A DNA stretch of 64,000 nucleotides from the NCBI GenBank assembly GCA_022447365.1, contig JAKVBL010000006.1, forward strand, positions 62,001 to 126,000, written 5' to 3'. The number at the start of each line of letters is the position of its first letter. Position 1 is the stretch's first letter. The position numbers and the translations under genes are program-made. Source of the DNA: Oleiphilaceae bacterium. GTDB lineage: Bacteria > Pseudomonadota > Gammaproteobacteria > Pseudomonadales > Oleiphilaceae. Under the pieces are notes generated by a model, which did not search any database, had not been told where the DNA came from, and saw only the letters and a list, made by a program, of their open reading frames with translations. Positions 1 through 7,708 of this stretch are shown here, piece by piece.

Positions 1-1
1 T

Positions 2-127
2 ACGCTCGAGAAAGAGTTGCAGTTGATTGAGCGTTTTCCGCAAGGCCCTGACCATCCTATTGTTCCTGCGATCGCAGAAACAAACTATCTCAAAGCAATG
101 TTCTTTAGAGTGCTTCCTCAGTCTTAA
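2..127 (+). CDS. C-terminal fragment of an unidentified protein
   Basis: An open frame enters from the left edge and stops with TAA at 125-127. The visible 41 residues end in LKAMFFRVLPQS. I do not recognise the family, and the fragment is too short to assign a function. The last 23 bases overlap the 3' end of the convergent imelysin-like gene on the other strand. The absence of stops and the protein-like composition support a real gene end, but the upstream part lies outside the window. Confidence 0.5.
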   Translation, partial: TLEKELQLIERFPQGPDHPIVPAIAETNYLKAMFFRVLPQS

Positions 128-965
128 GTTGCTCTACAGCAGCCCATTGTTCAGATATCTTTTGTACAAGAGATTGATCAAAACGGGCTGCTTCAGCTTC
201 TAGATAAGCCTGTTTGAAGGCGTCGTCTTGCAGTAAATGTAGATTAAGTATGCCGAGTTGTTCGAACTGCAGTTTCTGTTTTTTAAATTCAGAGACCAAG
301 TGTTCACTCAGCAAGCTTAGGTATTGGCGTCTGCGCTCTGCGGTGTGTTTATTTTTATCAGTTCCTTCGTCATTGAATCGTCGCCATGGAGCTACAGGTG
401 AGTCAGGGTCCCCGTTGAGTATGAAAGCGAACGCTTCAAATCCTAAAGTTAAATACATTGAATCGCTAAACTGGAATTCGTCTTCCAATGTAGAAACGTT
501 TAAAGGGATTTCTGAATGAATGATTCCACTGTTTGGATAGCCTTCAACGCTGTCTAAATAGCCTGGCAGTAAGGGGTAGCTATCCAAAAACTTCGAGGCT
601 TCATGAGCAGGACTGAGCGCTAAAAAAGCACTGCTCACACGATAGGCGTTGTGCGCTTCGGTCAAACGCGCTTGGGTTGCGTTAAAGAGCTGCTCATTGG
701 GTGTGTCTGTGAACTGGGTTACGGCAAGAGACAGTGCGTCGAGAGCAGTGAGCGTATCTAAAAACGCTTTGTTGGCGAATTCTGTCTGCGCTTTCGTGTT
801 GTTTAAAGGGGCGTCTGATAATTGAGAGTGGTCATCCGTCGTTGTGCTGTTTTGTACTGGTTCTTCTAACTTTGGTGCGTCATTTTCGCTGCAAGCCAGT
901 AGTATGGAAGCAGATAATACTAATACGAAATTTTTTAACGCAATCATTGCACCGCGGTTCAGCAT
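105..965 (-). CDS. Imelysin-family-like lipoprotein with degenerate metal motif
   Basis: Predicted 286-residue exported lipoprotein. The N-terminus is hydrophobic and ends in a lipobox with the Cys at about residue 25 (SILLAC), followed by an acidic and Asn/Thr-rich linker. The body resembles the imelysin (IrpA-like) fold: the segment VEGYPNSGII and the later GFEAFAFILNG line up with the imelysin GFH..E..LLFG region. In classical imelysins the GxHxxE motif is conserved; here the His and Glu are replaced (G-F-E-A-F-A), so metal binding there is doubtful. Imelysins are periplasmic proteins often linked to iron uptake; that role is inference here. A GTG three bases upstream (968) is an alternative start. 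It follows the HAD gene almost without a gap, so the two are probably co-transcribed. Confidence 0.7.
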   Translation of the reverse strand: MLNRGAMIALKNFVLVLSASILLACSENDAPKLEEPVQNSTTTDDHSQLSDAPLNNTKAQTEFANKAFLDTLTALDALSLAVTQFTDTPNEQLFNATQARLTEAHNAYRVSSAFLALSPAHEASKFLDSYPLLPGYLDSVEGYPNSGIIHSEIPLNVSTLEDEFQFSDSMYLTLGFEAFAFILNGDPDSPVAPWRRFNDEGTDKNKHTAERRRQYLSLLSEHLVSEFKKQKLQFEQLGILNLHLLQDDAFKQAYLEAEAARFDQSLVQKISEQWAAVEQLKTEEAL

Positions 966-968
966 CAC

Positions 969-1628
969 TTAGTTATCTCTTAATGAAATGCATTTCCAGT
1001 TATTTGTTTTTGCATGTTTCAGAAGTTGATCGTCGCCATCAACGACAACAGGATGATCAACCTTTGCAAGCAAAGGAATATCGTTGTGCGAGTCGCTATA
1101 AAAATAAGCGCCTTCGAGAGATAGCGTGTTTTCAGCCAGCCAGTCATTTAAACGGGTTACTTTTCCTTCCTTAAAGCTTGGTACACCAAAGCTCTTTCCT
1201 GTGTATTGGCCATCGACGACTTCGACCTCGATAGCAAGAAGGTTTTCAATGCCAAATGCTTCGACAATAGGAGCAGTTACAAAGCGATTTGTAGCAGTGA
1301 TGACAAGTAATGTGTCGCCTTTGTCTCTATGTGATTCAATCAGCGCTTTTGCCTTAGGCAGGATGATGGGCTGGATGTGGCTTTCCATAAACTGCTGGTG
1401 TAACTCGTCAAGCTTAGTCATGGAGTGCTGAGTAAGTGGAGACAATGAAAATTCAATGTACTTGTAGATGTCGAGCTTACCTTCAACATAGTCTTGGTAG
1501 AACTCATCGTTTTTTTGCTTGAAATACTCTGCATCAACAAGTTTGTTTTCAACTAAAAATTCACCCCATAGGTGATCGCTATCGCCTGCGATAAGGGTGT
1601 TGTCTAGATCAAAAATTGCCAGTGCCAC
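969..1628 (-). CDS. HAD-IB family phosphatase (SerB-like; possible histidinol-phosphate phosphatase)
   Basis: A 219-residue cytoplasmic haloacid-dehalogenase-type phosphatase. HAD motif I is FDLDNT with nucleophile D7 and acid/base D9, motif II is ITAT around T111, a Lys follows near 153-156, and motif III is SDSHND with D179 and D183. The subclass IB helical cap fits the insertion between motifs I and II. The gene lies beside rppH-ptsP. In Pseudomonas aeruginosa the gene in this position (PA0335) has, as I recall, been reported as a histidinol-phosphate phosphatase, so that is a plausible specific role. Generic annotation as phosphoserine-phosphatase-like is the safe call. It is transcribed divergently from rppH and ahead of the imelysin-like gene, with no gap worth noting. 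Confidence 0.88.
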   Translation of the reverse strand: MALAIFDLDNTLIAGDSDHLWGEFLVENKLVDAEYFKQKNDEFYQDYVEGKLDIYKYIEFSLSPLTQHSMTKLDELHQQFMESHIQPIILPKAKALIESHRDKGDTLLVITATNRFVTAPIVEAFGIENLLAIEVEVVDGQYTGKSFGVPSFKEGKVTRLNDWLAENTLSLEGAYFYSDSHNDIPLLAKVDHPVVVDGDDQLLKHAKTNNWKCISLRDN

Positions 1629-1843
1629 GCATCTTACTCCATTGCGAAATTGAATATTGGCGCAGCATAACAGGTTATACGACAGAGGAAATAAAAAACT
1701 GAAGTGCGACCAATAGTGTGTCTAATGTTTAAGGAAATGAAGGTCTTTATGTGTGTGATAGCTCGTATTTACCGAGCCTTACGATTGCTGCATTTTGCTT
1801 TTTCTGGAACAATGGCAGAAACGAAATTTTATTAGGAATGGTT

Positions 1844-2323
1844 GTGATTGATTCTGACGGTTTTAGATCGAATGTCGGAATTATTCTTGCTAACCAACAG
1901 AATGAGGTGCTATGGGCGCGTAGAATTGGACAAACTTCTTGGCAGTTTCCTCAGGGGGGAATAAAACCTCACGAAACGCCAGAGCAAGCATTGTATCGAG
2001 AGCTTTATGAAGAGATCGGTTTAGTGCAAAAAGATGTTCAGATTGTTGCGCAGACTGAGGGCTGGTTACGGTATCGCTTGCCAAAACGCTTAGTCCGACA
2101 TAACTCCCATCCGGTTTGTATTGGCCAAAAACAAAAATGGTTTTTGTTGAGAATGATCGGGCAGGACGAAAGCATCTCTTTGAGCAATGGCGAAACGCCA
2201 GAGTTTGATGGTTGGGATTGGGTGAGTTACTGGTATCCATTGGGTCAAGTAGTTTCCTTCAAGCGAGAAGTCTACCGACGTGCATTGAAAGATTTGTCTA
2301 GCCACTTATTTACTGTGGACTAG
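1844..2323 (+). CDS. rppH: RNA pyrophosphohydrolase RppH
   Basis: Nudix hydrolase that removes pyrophosphate from mRNA 5' ends and so starts RNase E-dependent decay. The full Nudix box (G-x5-E-x7-REUxEExGU) is at about residues 38-60, preceded by WQFPQGG. I chose a GTG start at 1844: it gives an N-terminus IDSDGFRSN that matches the E. coli form, and an AGGA at 1834-1837 sits 6 bases upstream. The ATG at 1838 abuts that AGGA with no spacing, and the longer open frame from 1751 adds residues not found in the family. Predicted length is 159 residues, close to E. coli RppH. ptsP follows after 23 bases, an order shared with other gammaproteobacteria, so they form an operon. Confidence 0.93.
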   Translation: MIDSDGFRSNVGIILANQQNEVLWARRIGQTSWQFPQGGIKPHETPEQALYRELYEEIGLVQKDVQIVAQTEGWLRYRLPKRLVRHNSHPVCIGQKQKWFLLRMIGQDESISLSNGETPEFDGWDWVSYWYPLGQVVSFKREVYRRALKDLSSHLFTVD

Positions 2324-2346
2324 CGTCAAATAATAGGGGTTGAGCA

Positions 2347-4647
2347 ATGCTGGCGACGCTTCGCGGCATAGTACAGGAAGTCAATGCAGCTGCAGATCTT
2401 AATGAAGCTCTTCAGCTGATTGTGGATCGAGTGCAGTCGTCTATGCAGACGGATGTATGCTCGATTTATCTTCTTGATAGCGTTGAAAACCGCTACGTAC
2501 TGATGGCAACGAAGGGTTTGAACCTTGATGCGGTTGGGCAAGTCAGTCTTGGATATTCTGAGGGTCTGGTCGGACTCGTTGGCGTTCGCCAAGAACCTAT
2601 TAATTTAGAGCATGCTCAAAATCACCATCGTTATCGTTACTTTCCCGAAACGGGCGAGGAGCGATACGAAAGCTTTCTTGGTGTGCCAATCATTCACCAC
2701 AAGAAAGTTCTCGGCGTTATTGTTGTTCAGCAAGCTTCAAACAGTCGTCATTTTGATGAAGGTGAAGAAGCTTTTCTTGTTACTGTTTCGGCTCAGCTTG
2801 CCGGCATTATTGCGCATTCAGAAGCGACAAGTGCGTTTGTTGGCCCCTCTTTAATTTCCAGCAAAGAACAAGATCTCGTCTTTAAAGGGGTCGCGGGTTC
2901 ACCAGGGGTTGCGATTGGTCAAAGCATGGTGATGTTTCCCCCGGCGGACTTCGATAGCGTTCCTGAAAGAACTTCCGATGATATTGATGCAGATTTGGCG
3001 CTTTTTGATGGAGCCATCGAATCTGTGCGTGTCGATATATCTAAAGTAGGTGAGCGTTTAGCGGAGCAGCTTAGGCCTGAAGAACAGGCGCTGTTCGATG
3101 TATATATCGGGATGCTCGACGATAAAGCACTTGCGGGCGAAGTTCAGAACAAAATTAAAGCAGGATCATGTGCGCAGACAGCGTTGAAGCACGTGATAAA
3201 GGATTACGCGAGTCACTTTGAAATGATGAGTGATGCCTATTTGCGTGAGCGAGCTGTTGATATCAAAGACTTGGGTCGTCGTATTCTGAGTTATCTTCAA
3301 GAGCGCGAGACACAAACGCTAAACTTTCCCGAGCGCACCGTGTTGGTGAGTGACGAGTTGACGCCGACAATGCTAGGCGAGGTGCCGCGCGAGAATCTTG
3401 TTGGCTTAGTGTCCATTAAAGGTTCGGGTAGTTCGCACGTTGCGATTCTTGCGCGAGCAATGGGCATACCTACCGTTATGGGCCTAGTAGATGTTCCGTT
3501 ATCCAAGCTTGACCGTTGTGAGATGGTCGTTGATGGTTATAACGGTGACATTTTAATTTCGCCTTCTGCAGAAATGCAGGCGCATTATGCGACGGTATTG
3601 AATGAAGACAAAGAGCTTGATGAAGACTTAAAAGAGATCATCGAGTTACCATGCGAGACAACTGACGGACATCGTATTCATTCTTGGGTAAATACTGGCT
3701 TAATGGCAGACGTGGTTCGTTCGCTTGATCATGGTGCAGAGGGTGTCGGTCTGTATCGAACCGAAGTGCCTTTCATGATTAACGAGCGTTTCCCAAGTGA
3801 ATACGAGCAAATGCTGTATTATCGAGAGCAGCTCGAAGCGTTTGCTCCGAATCAAGTGACCATGCGCACACTCGATATTGGTGGAGATAAAGCCTTAACG
3901 TATTTTCCTATTGAAGAGGAAAATCCTTTCTTGGGTTGGCGTGGTATCCGCGTCACGCTAGATCACCCTGAAATCTTTTTGGTGCAAATGCGCGCCATGT
4001 TAAAAGCTAGCCAAGGCCTCAACAATTTACGCATCATGTTACCAATGGTGTCGAGTGTGAACGAGGTAGAAGAGGCCTTGCACCTTATTTATCGTGAGTA
4101 TCACGAGGTTCGTGCAGAAGGCTATCAAGTCAATATGCCGCAAGTGGGAGTGATGGTTGAGGTCCCAGCAGCGGTCTATCAGGTGCGCGAGTTGGCTGAA
4201 CGCGTCGACTTTTTATCGGTGGGTTCAAACGATTTGACGCAGTATTTACTGGCTGTAGATCGTAACAATCCGCGTGTTGCGCCTTTATATCATTCATTCC
4301 ATCCTGCAGTTCTTCAAGCTTTGTACAAGATCGCGCAAGATTCTAAGGGTATGCATGTTCAGTTAAGTATCTGTGGCGAGCTAGCGGGTGATCCGGCTGG
4401 CGCATTATTGCTTATGGCTATGGGTTATGACGCCCTTTCGATGAATGCTTCGAATCTATTACGCGTAAAAGCTGTGTTGCGAGGCGTGAGTTTGGAGTGG
4501 GCGCAAGACTTGTTGAAAGAGGTGTTGATGCTTGATTCTTCGTACATTGTTGAGAGTACATTAACGCTAGCACTGAAAGAGGCTGGTTTTGATAGATTCT
4601 TACGTAGGTCTCGTTTAGCTGAAGTGAAATCTTCCGCGGCCTTATAA
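2347..4647 (+). CDS. ptsP: Phosphoenolpyruvate-protein phosphotransferase PtsP (enzyme I-Ntr)
   Basis: First enzyme of the nitrogen phosphotransferase system: it autophosphorylates from PEP and passes phosphate to NPr (PtsO), which phosphorylates PtsN. At 766 residues it is slightly longer than E. coli PtsP. Domains in order: an N-terminal GAF sensor (about 15-160), the PTS enzyme I N-terminal region (about 175-300), the PEP-utilising mobile domain with the phosphorylated His364 in GSGSSHVAILARAMG, and the C-terminal PEP-binding barrel (about 390-730; VSICGELAG-like signature near the end). The GAF domain is known to sense nitrogen status (glutamine, 2-oxoglutarate) in relatives. The start has AGGGG upstream. 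Its 3' end converges on the DUF971 gene with only 14 bases between and no visible terminator. Confidence 0.96.
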   Translation: MLATLRGIVQEVNAAADLNEALQLIVDRVQSSMQTDVCSIYLLDSVENRYVLMATKGLNLDAVGQVSLGYSEGLVGLVGVRQEPINLEHAQNHHRYRYFPETGEERYESFLGVPIIHHKKVLGVIVVQQASNSRHFDEGEEAFLVTVSAQLAGIIAHSEATSAFVGPSLISSKEQDLVFKGVAGSPGVAIGQSMVMFPPADFDSVPERTSDDIDADLALFDGAIESVRVDISKVGERLAEQLRPEEQALFDVYIGMLDDKALAGEVQNKIKAGSCAQTALKHVIKDYASHFEMMSDAYLRERAVDIKDLGRRILSYLQERETQTLNFPERTVLVSDELTPTMLGEVPRENLVGLVSIKGSGSSHVAILARAMGIPTVMGLVDVPLSKLDRCEMVVDGYNGDILISPSAEMQAHYATVLNEDKELDEDLKEIIELPCETTDGHRIHSWVNTGLMADVVRSLDHGAEGVGLYRTEVPFMINERFPSEYEQMLYYREQLEAFAPNQVTMRTLDIGGDKALTYFPIEEENPFLGWRGIRVTLDHPEIFLVQMRAMLKASQGLNNLRIMLPMVSSVNEVEEALHLIYREYHEVRAEGYQVNMPQVGVMVEVPAAVYQVRELAERVDFLSVGSNDLTQYLLAVDRNNPRVAPLYHSFHPAVLQALYKIAQDSKGMHVQLSICGELAGDPAGALLLMAMGYDALSMNASNLLRVKAVLRGVSLEWAQDLLKEVLMLDSSYIVESTLTLALKEAGFDRFLRRSRLAEVKSSAAL

Positions 4648-4661
4648 TCTCTCGAAAAGTC

Positions 4662-5000
4662 TTATTCTCGGCTTAATCCCGCATCGCTAAGTTGATCGAG
4701 ATAATCCTGCCACAGACTTGTTTGTTCTAAAGCAAGTTTTCGTAAGTAGTCCCACGTGTACAATCCCGAGTCATGTCCGTCATCGAAGCTAAGCTTGAGG
4801 GCATAATTACCGGCTTGTTCTATGCCGACTAACTGCACTGACTTTTTACTGTGTTGTAGAATGGGTTTGCCATGGCCGCGCACTTCAGCAGAGGGCGATA
4901 ATACGCGCAATAACTCAAAGCTCAGTGCATAGTCGCCATCGGCATAAGATAAGGCGAGTGTACGAGACTGTTTTTTGAGTTCAATGCGCGTTGGGATCAT
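4662..5000 (-). CDS. DUF971 domain protein (gamma-butyrobetaine hydroxylase-like N-terminal domain)
   Basis: A 112-residue protein that is essentially one DUF971 domain (also called the GBBH-like N-terminal domain). It has the family's typical start, with basic residues followed by L-x-x-x-x-DG, and the later FDDGHDSGLYTWDYLRKL segment. Small stand-alone members are common next to hslVU in Pseudomonas and relatives, as here. In larger proteins the domain binds zinc or contributes to oxygenase architecture. No biochemical role is known to me for the stand-alone form. The gene starts 16 bases after hslU on the same strand and is probably the last gene of the hslVU transcript. Confidence 0.85.
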   Translation of the reverse strand: MIPTRIELKKQSRTLALSYADGDYALSFELLRVLSPSAEVRGHGKPILQHSKKSVQLVGIEQAGNYALKLSFDDGHDSGLYTWDYLRKLALEQTSLWQDYLDQLSDAGLSRE

Positions 5001-5016
5001 CTTAAGAGTTCGCCGT

Positions 5017-6354
5017 CTATAGAATGTATTGACTTAAGTCTTCGTCTTCTGCCACTTCGTTGAGCTGTTCGTCAACATACGCAGCGGTCACTTCAAACTG
5101 CTCTCTTACGCTGTCGCCCGCGTCGTAAGATATTTGCTCAAGAAGGCGCTCTAATACTGTGTGCAATCGTCGTGCTCCGATGTTCTCGGTGCTTTCGTTC
5201 ACTTTCCAAGCAATGTGCGCGATACGTTCGATCGCATCATCATTGAAACTTAGTTTGACGCCTTCGGTTGCCATCAGAGCGACATATTGATCAATTAATG
5301 ATGCATTTGGCTCAGTTAGGATGCGTTTAAAATCATCTGTGCTCAGTGCTTTAAGCTCGACACGAATCGGCAGGCGCCCTTGCAGTTCGGGGATAAGATC
5401 TGAAGGCTTCGATAGGTGGAAGGCGCCTGAAGCAATAAACAGAATGTGGTCTGTTTTGACTGGGCCTAGTTTAGTCGTGACAGTATTCCCCTCAATAAGC
5501 GGAAGTAGATCGCGCTGTACGCCCTCGCGTGAAACTTCGCCAGATCCACCACTGTCTGCGCGCTTAGCGACTTTGTCGATTTCGTCGAGAAATACAATAC
5601 CATTTTGTTCAACGGCTTTTATGGCTGTAGCTTTAATTTCTTCTTCATTAATTAGCTTGGCCGCTTCTTCTTGTTGCACAATTTTGAGAGCGTCCGACAC
5701 TTTCATTTTTTTGCTCTTACGTTTGTCTCCAGCCATATTAGAGAACAAACTCTGTAGTTGATTGGTCATGTCTTCCATTCCTGGAGGAGCCATAATCTCA
5801 ACACCAACTGGAGTAGAGCTCACTTCGATATCGATTTCTTTGTCATTTAGCTCGCCTTCACGGAGCTTTTTACGAAAGATTTGACGAGTGCTTGATTCTT
5901 CAGCGCTAGGCTCTTCTGAAAAAGAATTAGTGCTACGAGCAGGACGAAGTAGTGCGTCCAAAATTCGATCTTCTGCTAGATCAGCTGCACGCATTCCAAC
6001 GCGTTTAATTTCTTTTTCACGGAAAAGTTTAAGCGCGTTTTCGGCAAGGTCGCGGATGATTGAATCAACATCTCTGCCTACATAGCCCACTTCAGTAAAT
6101 TTGGTCGCTTCAATCTTAACAAAAGGTGCGTCTGCGAGTTTAGCGAGTCGTCGAGCGATTTCTGTTTTACCAACGCCTGTCGGGCCAATCATTAGGATAT
6201 TCTTTGGCGAAACTTCGTCGCGTAGATCCTCGTTTAGTTGCATTCGGCGCCAGCGATTACGAAGAGCGATAGCAACGGCACGTTTTGCGTCGTCTTGGCC
6301 AATAATGTGTTGGTTGAGTTCATGTACGATCTCGCGCGGGGTCATGTTCGCCAT
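5017..6354 (-). CDS. hslU: ATP-dependent protease ATPase subunit HslU
   Basis: AAA+ unfoldase that feeds substrates to the HslV peptidase in the cytoplasm. It has 445 residues, the usual size. Walker A is GPTGVGKT at 57-64, Walker B is GIVFLDEID in the middle of the protein, and the arginine-finger region and C-terminal LSQYIL tail, which docks into HslV, are present. The intermediate (I) domain between the two Walker motifs is recognisable by its charged, variable sequence. The gene starts 12 bases after hslV, the standard hslVU operon. A candidate heat-shock promoter lies upstream of hslV. Confidence 0.97.
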   Translation of the reverse strand: MANMTPREIVHELNQHIIGQDDAKRAVAIALRNRWRRMQLNEDLRDEVSPKNILMIGPTGVGKTEIARRLAKLADAPFVKIEATKFTEVGYVGRDVDSIIRDLAENALKLFREKEIKRVGMRAADLAEDRILDALLRPARSTNSFSEEPSAEESSTRQIFRKKLREGELNDKEIDIEVSSTPVGVEIMAPPGMEDMTNQLQSLFSNMAGDKRKSKKMKVSDALKIVQQEEAAKLINEEEIKATAIKAVEQNGIVFLDEIDKVAKRADSGGSGEVSREGVQRDLLPLIEGNTVTTKLGPVKTDHILFIASGAFHLSKPSDLIPELQGRLPIRVELKALSTDDFKRILTEPNASLIDQYVALMATEGVKLSFNDDAIERIAHIAWKVNESTENIGARRLHTVLERLLEQISYDAGDSVREQFEVTAAYVDEQLNEVAEDEDLSQYIL

Positions 6355-6366
6355 AGTGCTAGCCTT

Positions 6367-6888
6367 TTACTTCAGTTCTTCGATAGTGCGGTTGTCGTTG
6401 GTAAATACGCAAATGCTTGCTGCAATGTCTAAGCCTTTCTCAACAATATCGCGTGCACCGAGCTCGGTGTTATCAAGTAGGGCGCGCGCACTTGCTTGCG
6501 CGAAAGGACCGCCTGAGCCAATGGCGATTAGACTGTCTTCAGGTTCAATGACATCGCCGTTGCCCGTAATAATGAGTGAGGAGTCTTTGTCGGCAACAGC
6601 AAGTAATGCTTCGAGTTTTCGAAGAGCTCTGTCGGTTCGCCAATCTTTTGCTAATTCTACGGCCGCTCGAACGAGGTGCCCTTGATGTTTTTCGAGCTGA
6701 GCTTCAAAGCGTTCAAATAGCGTGAAAGCATCTGCAGTGCCTCCAGCAAAGCCCGCGATGACTTGTCCATTGTAGAGACGGCGCACTTTCTTCGCATTGC
6801 CTTTCATGATGGTGTTGCCAAGAGAGACTTGGCCATCGCCGCCTAGTGCAACTTCGCCTTCTCTGCGGACAGATAAGATAGTGGTCAT
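6367..6888 (-). CDS. hslV: ATP-dependent protease peptidase subunit HslV
   Basis: Proteasome-like threonine peptidase, the proteolytic half of HslUV. The sequence starts M-T-T, so removal of Met exposes the catalytic Thr. GGDGQ and the later [15 protein letters not shown] segment are conserved. Length (173) is typical. A good ribosome-binding site (AGGAG, seven bases before ATG) decides the start. It is the first gene of the hslV-hslU-DUF971 cluster and has a probable sigma-32 promoter just upstream, consistent with heat-shock control in E. coli. Confidence 0.97.
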   Translation of the reverse strand: MTTILSVRREGEVALGGDGQVSLGNTIMKGNAKKVRRLYNGQVIAGFAGGTADAFTLFERFEAQLEKHQGHLVRAAVELAKDWRTDRALRKLEALLAVADKDSSLIITGNGDVIEPEDSLIAIGSGGPFAQASARALLDNTELGARDIVEKGLDIAASICVFTNDNRTIEELK

Positions 6889-6928
6889 CGTTGAGCTCCT
6901 ACTCGATGAATTTTTTTGTCTCGAACGA

Positions 6929-6956
6929 ATATGGATGCGGAACTCAGAAATTCAAG
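6929..6956 (-). promoter_or_regulatory. Candidate sigma-32 (heat-shock) promoter for hslVU
   Basis: Read on the minus strand, CTTGAA at 6956-6951 is followed after 14 bases by ATCCATAT at 6936-6929. The sigma-32 consensus is CTTGAA, 13-17 bases, CCCCATNT, so the -35 matches fully and the -10 in most informative positions. The hslV start is about 40 bases downstream. hslVU is a classical sigma-32 gene pair in E. coli, which supports the assignment, but the match is by eye only. Confidence 0.5.
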
Positions 6957-7061
6957 GTTTCTGCGCGTAAAATAATGCGTACGCGCACGATGATGACTAT
7001 GAGTGTCCAGGCTTTAAAAGAAGGGGAGAGTTAAGCGAAGCGAACAAGCGCCACTTTGAGC

Positions 7062-7688
7062 TTACTTTTTGCTTTTCTTCACGAGCGGCTGAATATTGAT
7101 CGCATAGAGTTTATCTAAGGCCGCATTCATCTCACTACGAGAAGCAAAGGGGCCAGTTTGAACTCGGAACCATGTGCTGCCTTGGTCGTTGCTGGTCGCT
7201 TTGATTGAAGCTTTAAGTCCCTGAAATGCGATCGTAGCTTTCTGACGTTCTGCGTCTTTGCGTTGACGGAAGGAGCCAGTTTGAAGCATGTACTGATATT
7301 CCTCCTGCACTCCTTTTTCTTTAAAGGTGTAAGCGGTTACTGCATCAGTTTCGACTTCGCTATTAGGAAGCATGTCATAAAACTGGAAGCGAGCTTCGGG
7401 CTTTTCAGTTTTTGTCGGCTCGACCTGCTTTGCTTGGCTTGGTTTTGTTGGTGTTGTAGGGTCTAGCGTGCGATCCGCCGGAAGTTGCGCAAGTTTGTAC
7501 AGACCATAGGCAAAACCGCCAAGAATGGCGGTAATGAGTGCGATGTGGAAAAACTTACTCTTGCCCGAGTTTGAGGGGGCTGGAGGCGCTGCTTTTGGAG
7601 CAGCAGCGCTCTTTTTTGCCGTTTTCTTTTTCGGTTTGCTTTTCGAGCTTGTTTTTGTTGTTGATGGTTTAGCGTAATCGCGTGTCAT
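7062..7688 (-). CDS. SPOR-domain membrane protein, FtsN-like
   Basis: A 208-residue bitopic inner-membrane protein. It has a Lys/Ala/Pro-rich cytoplasmic N-terminus (about 1-45), one membrane segment at about 46-65, a Thr/Pro/Lys-rich periplasmic linker, and a C-terminal SPOR domain (about 130-205: YMLQTGSFRQRKDAE ... FRVQTGPFASRSEM). SPOR domains bind denuded glycan strands at the division septum, so a septal role is likely. Architecture and position (between argS and hslV) match the FtsN-like SPOR protein found there in Pseudomonas. Whether it is the essential FtsN itself cannot be decided from sequence. It is downstream of argS by 20 bases, probably in the same transcript. Confidence 0.85.
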   Translation of the reverse strand: MTRDYAKPSTTKTSSKSKPKKKTAKKSAAAPKAAPPAPSNSGKSKFFHIALITAILGGFAYGLYKLAQLPADRTLDPTTPTKPSQAKQVEPTKTEKPEARFQFYDMLPNSEVETDAVTAYTFKEKGVQEEYQYMLQTGSFRQRKDAERQKATIAFQGLKASIKATSNDQGSTWFRVQTGPFASRSEMNAALDKLYAINIQPLVKKSKK

Positions 7689-7708
7689 TCCATGAATCTC
7701 GTGTCTAC

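Noticed and set aside
842..1174. Plus-strand open frame across the imelysin-like and HAD genes
   Set aside because: Antisense to two recognisable proteins; composition is not protein-like.
6101..6685. Long plus-strand open frame opposite hslU/hslV
   Set aside because: It is the antisense of conserved hslUV coding sequence, its product is Ser/Arg-rich low-quality sequence, and it lacks a sensible ribosome-binding site.
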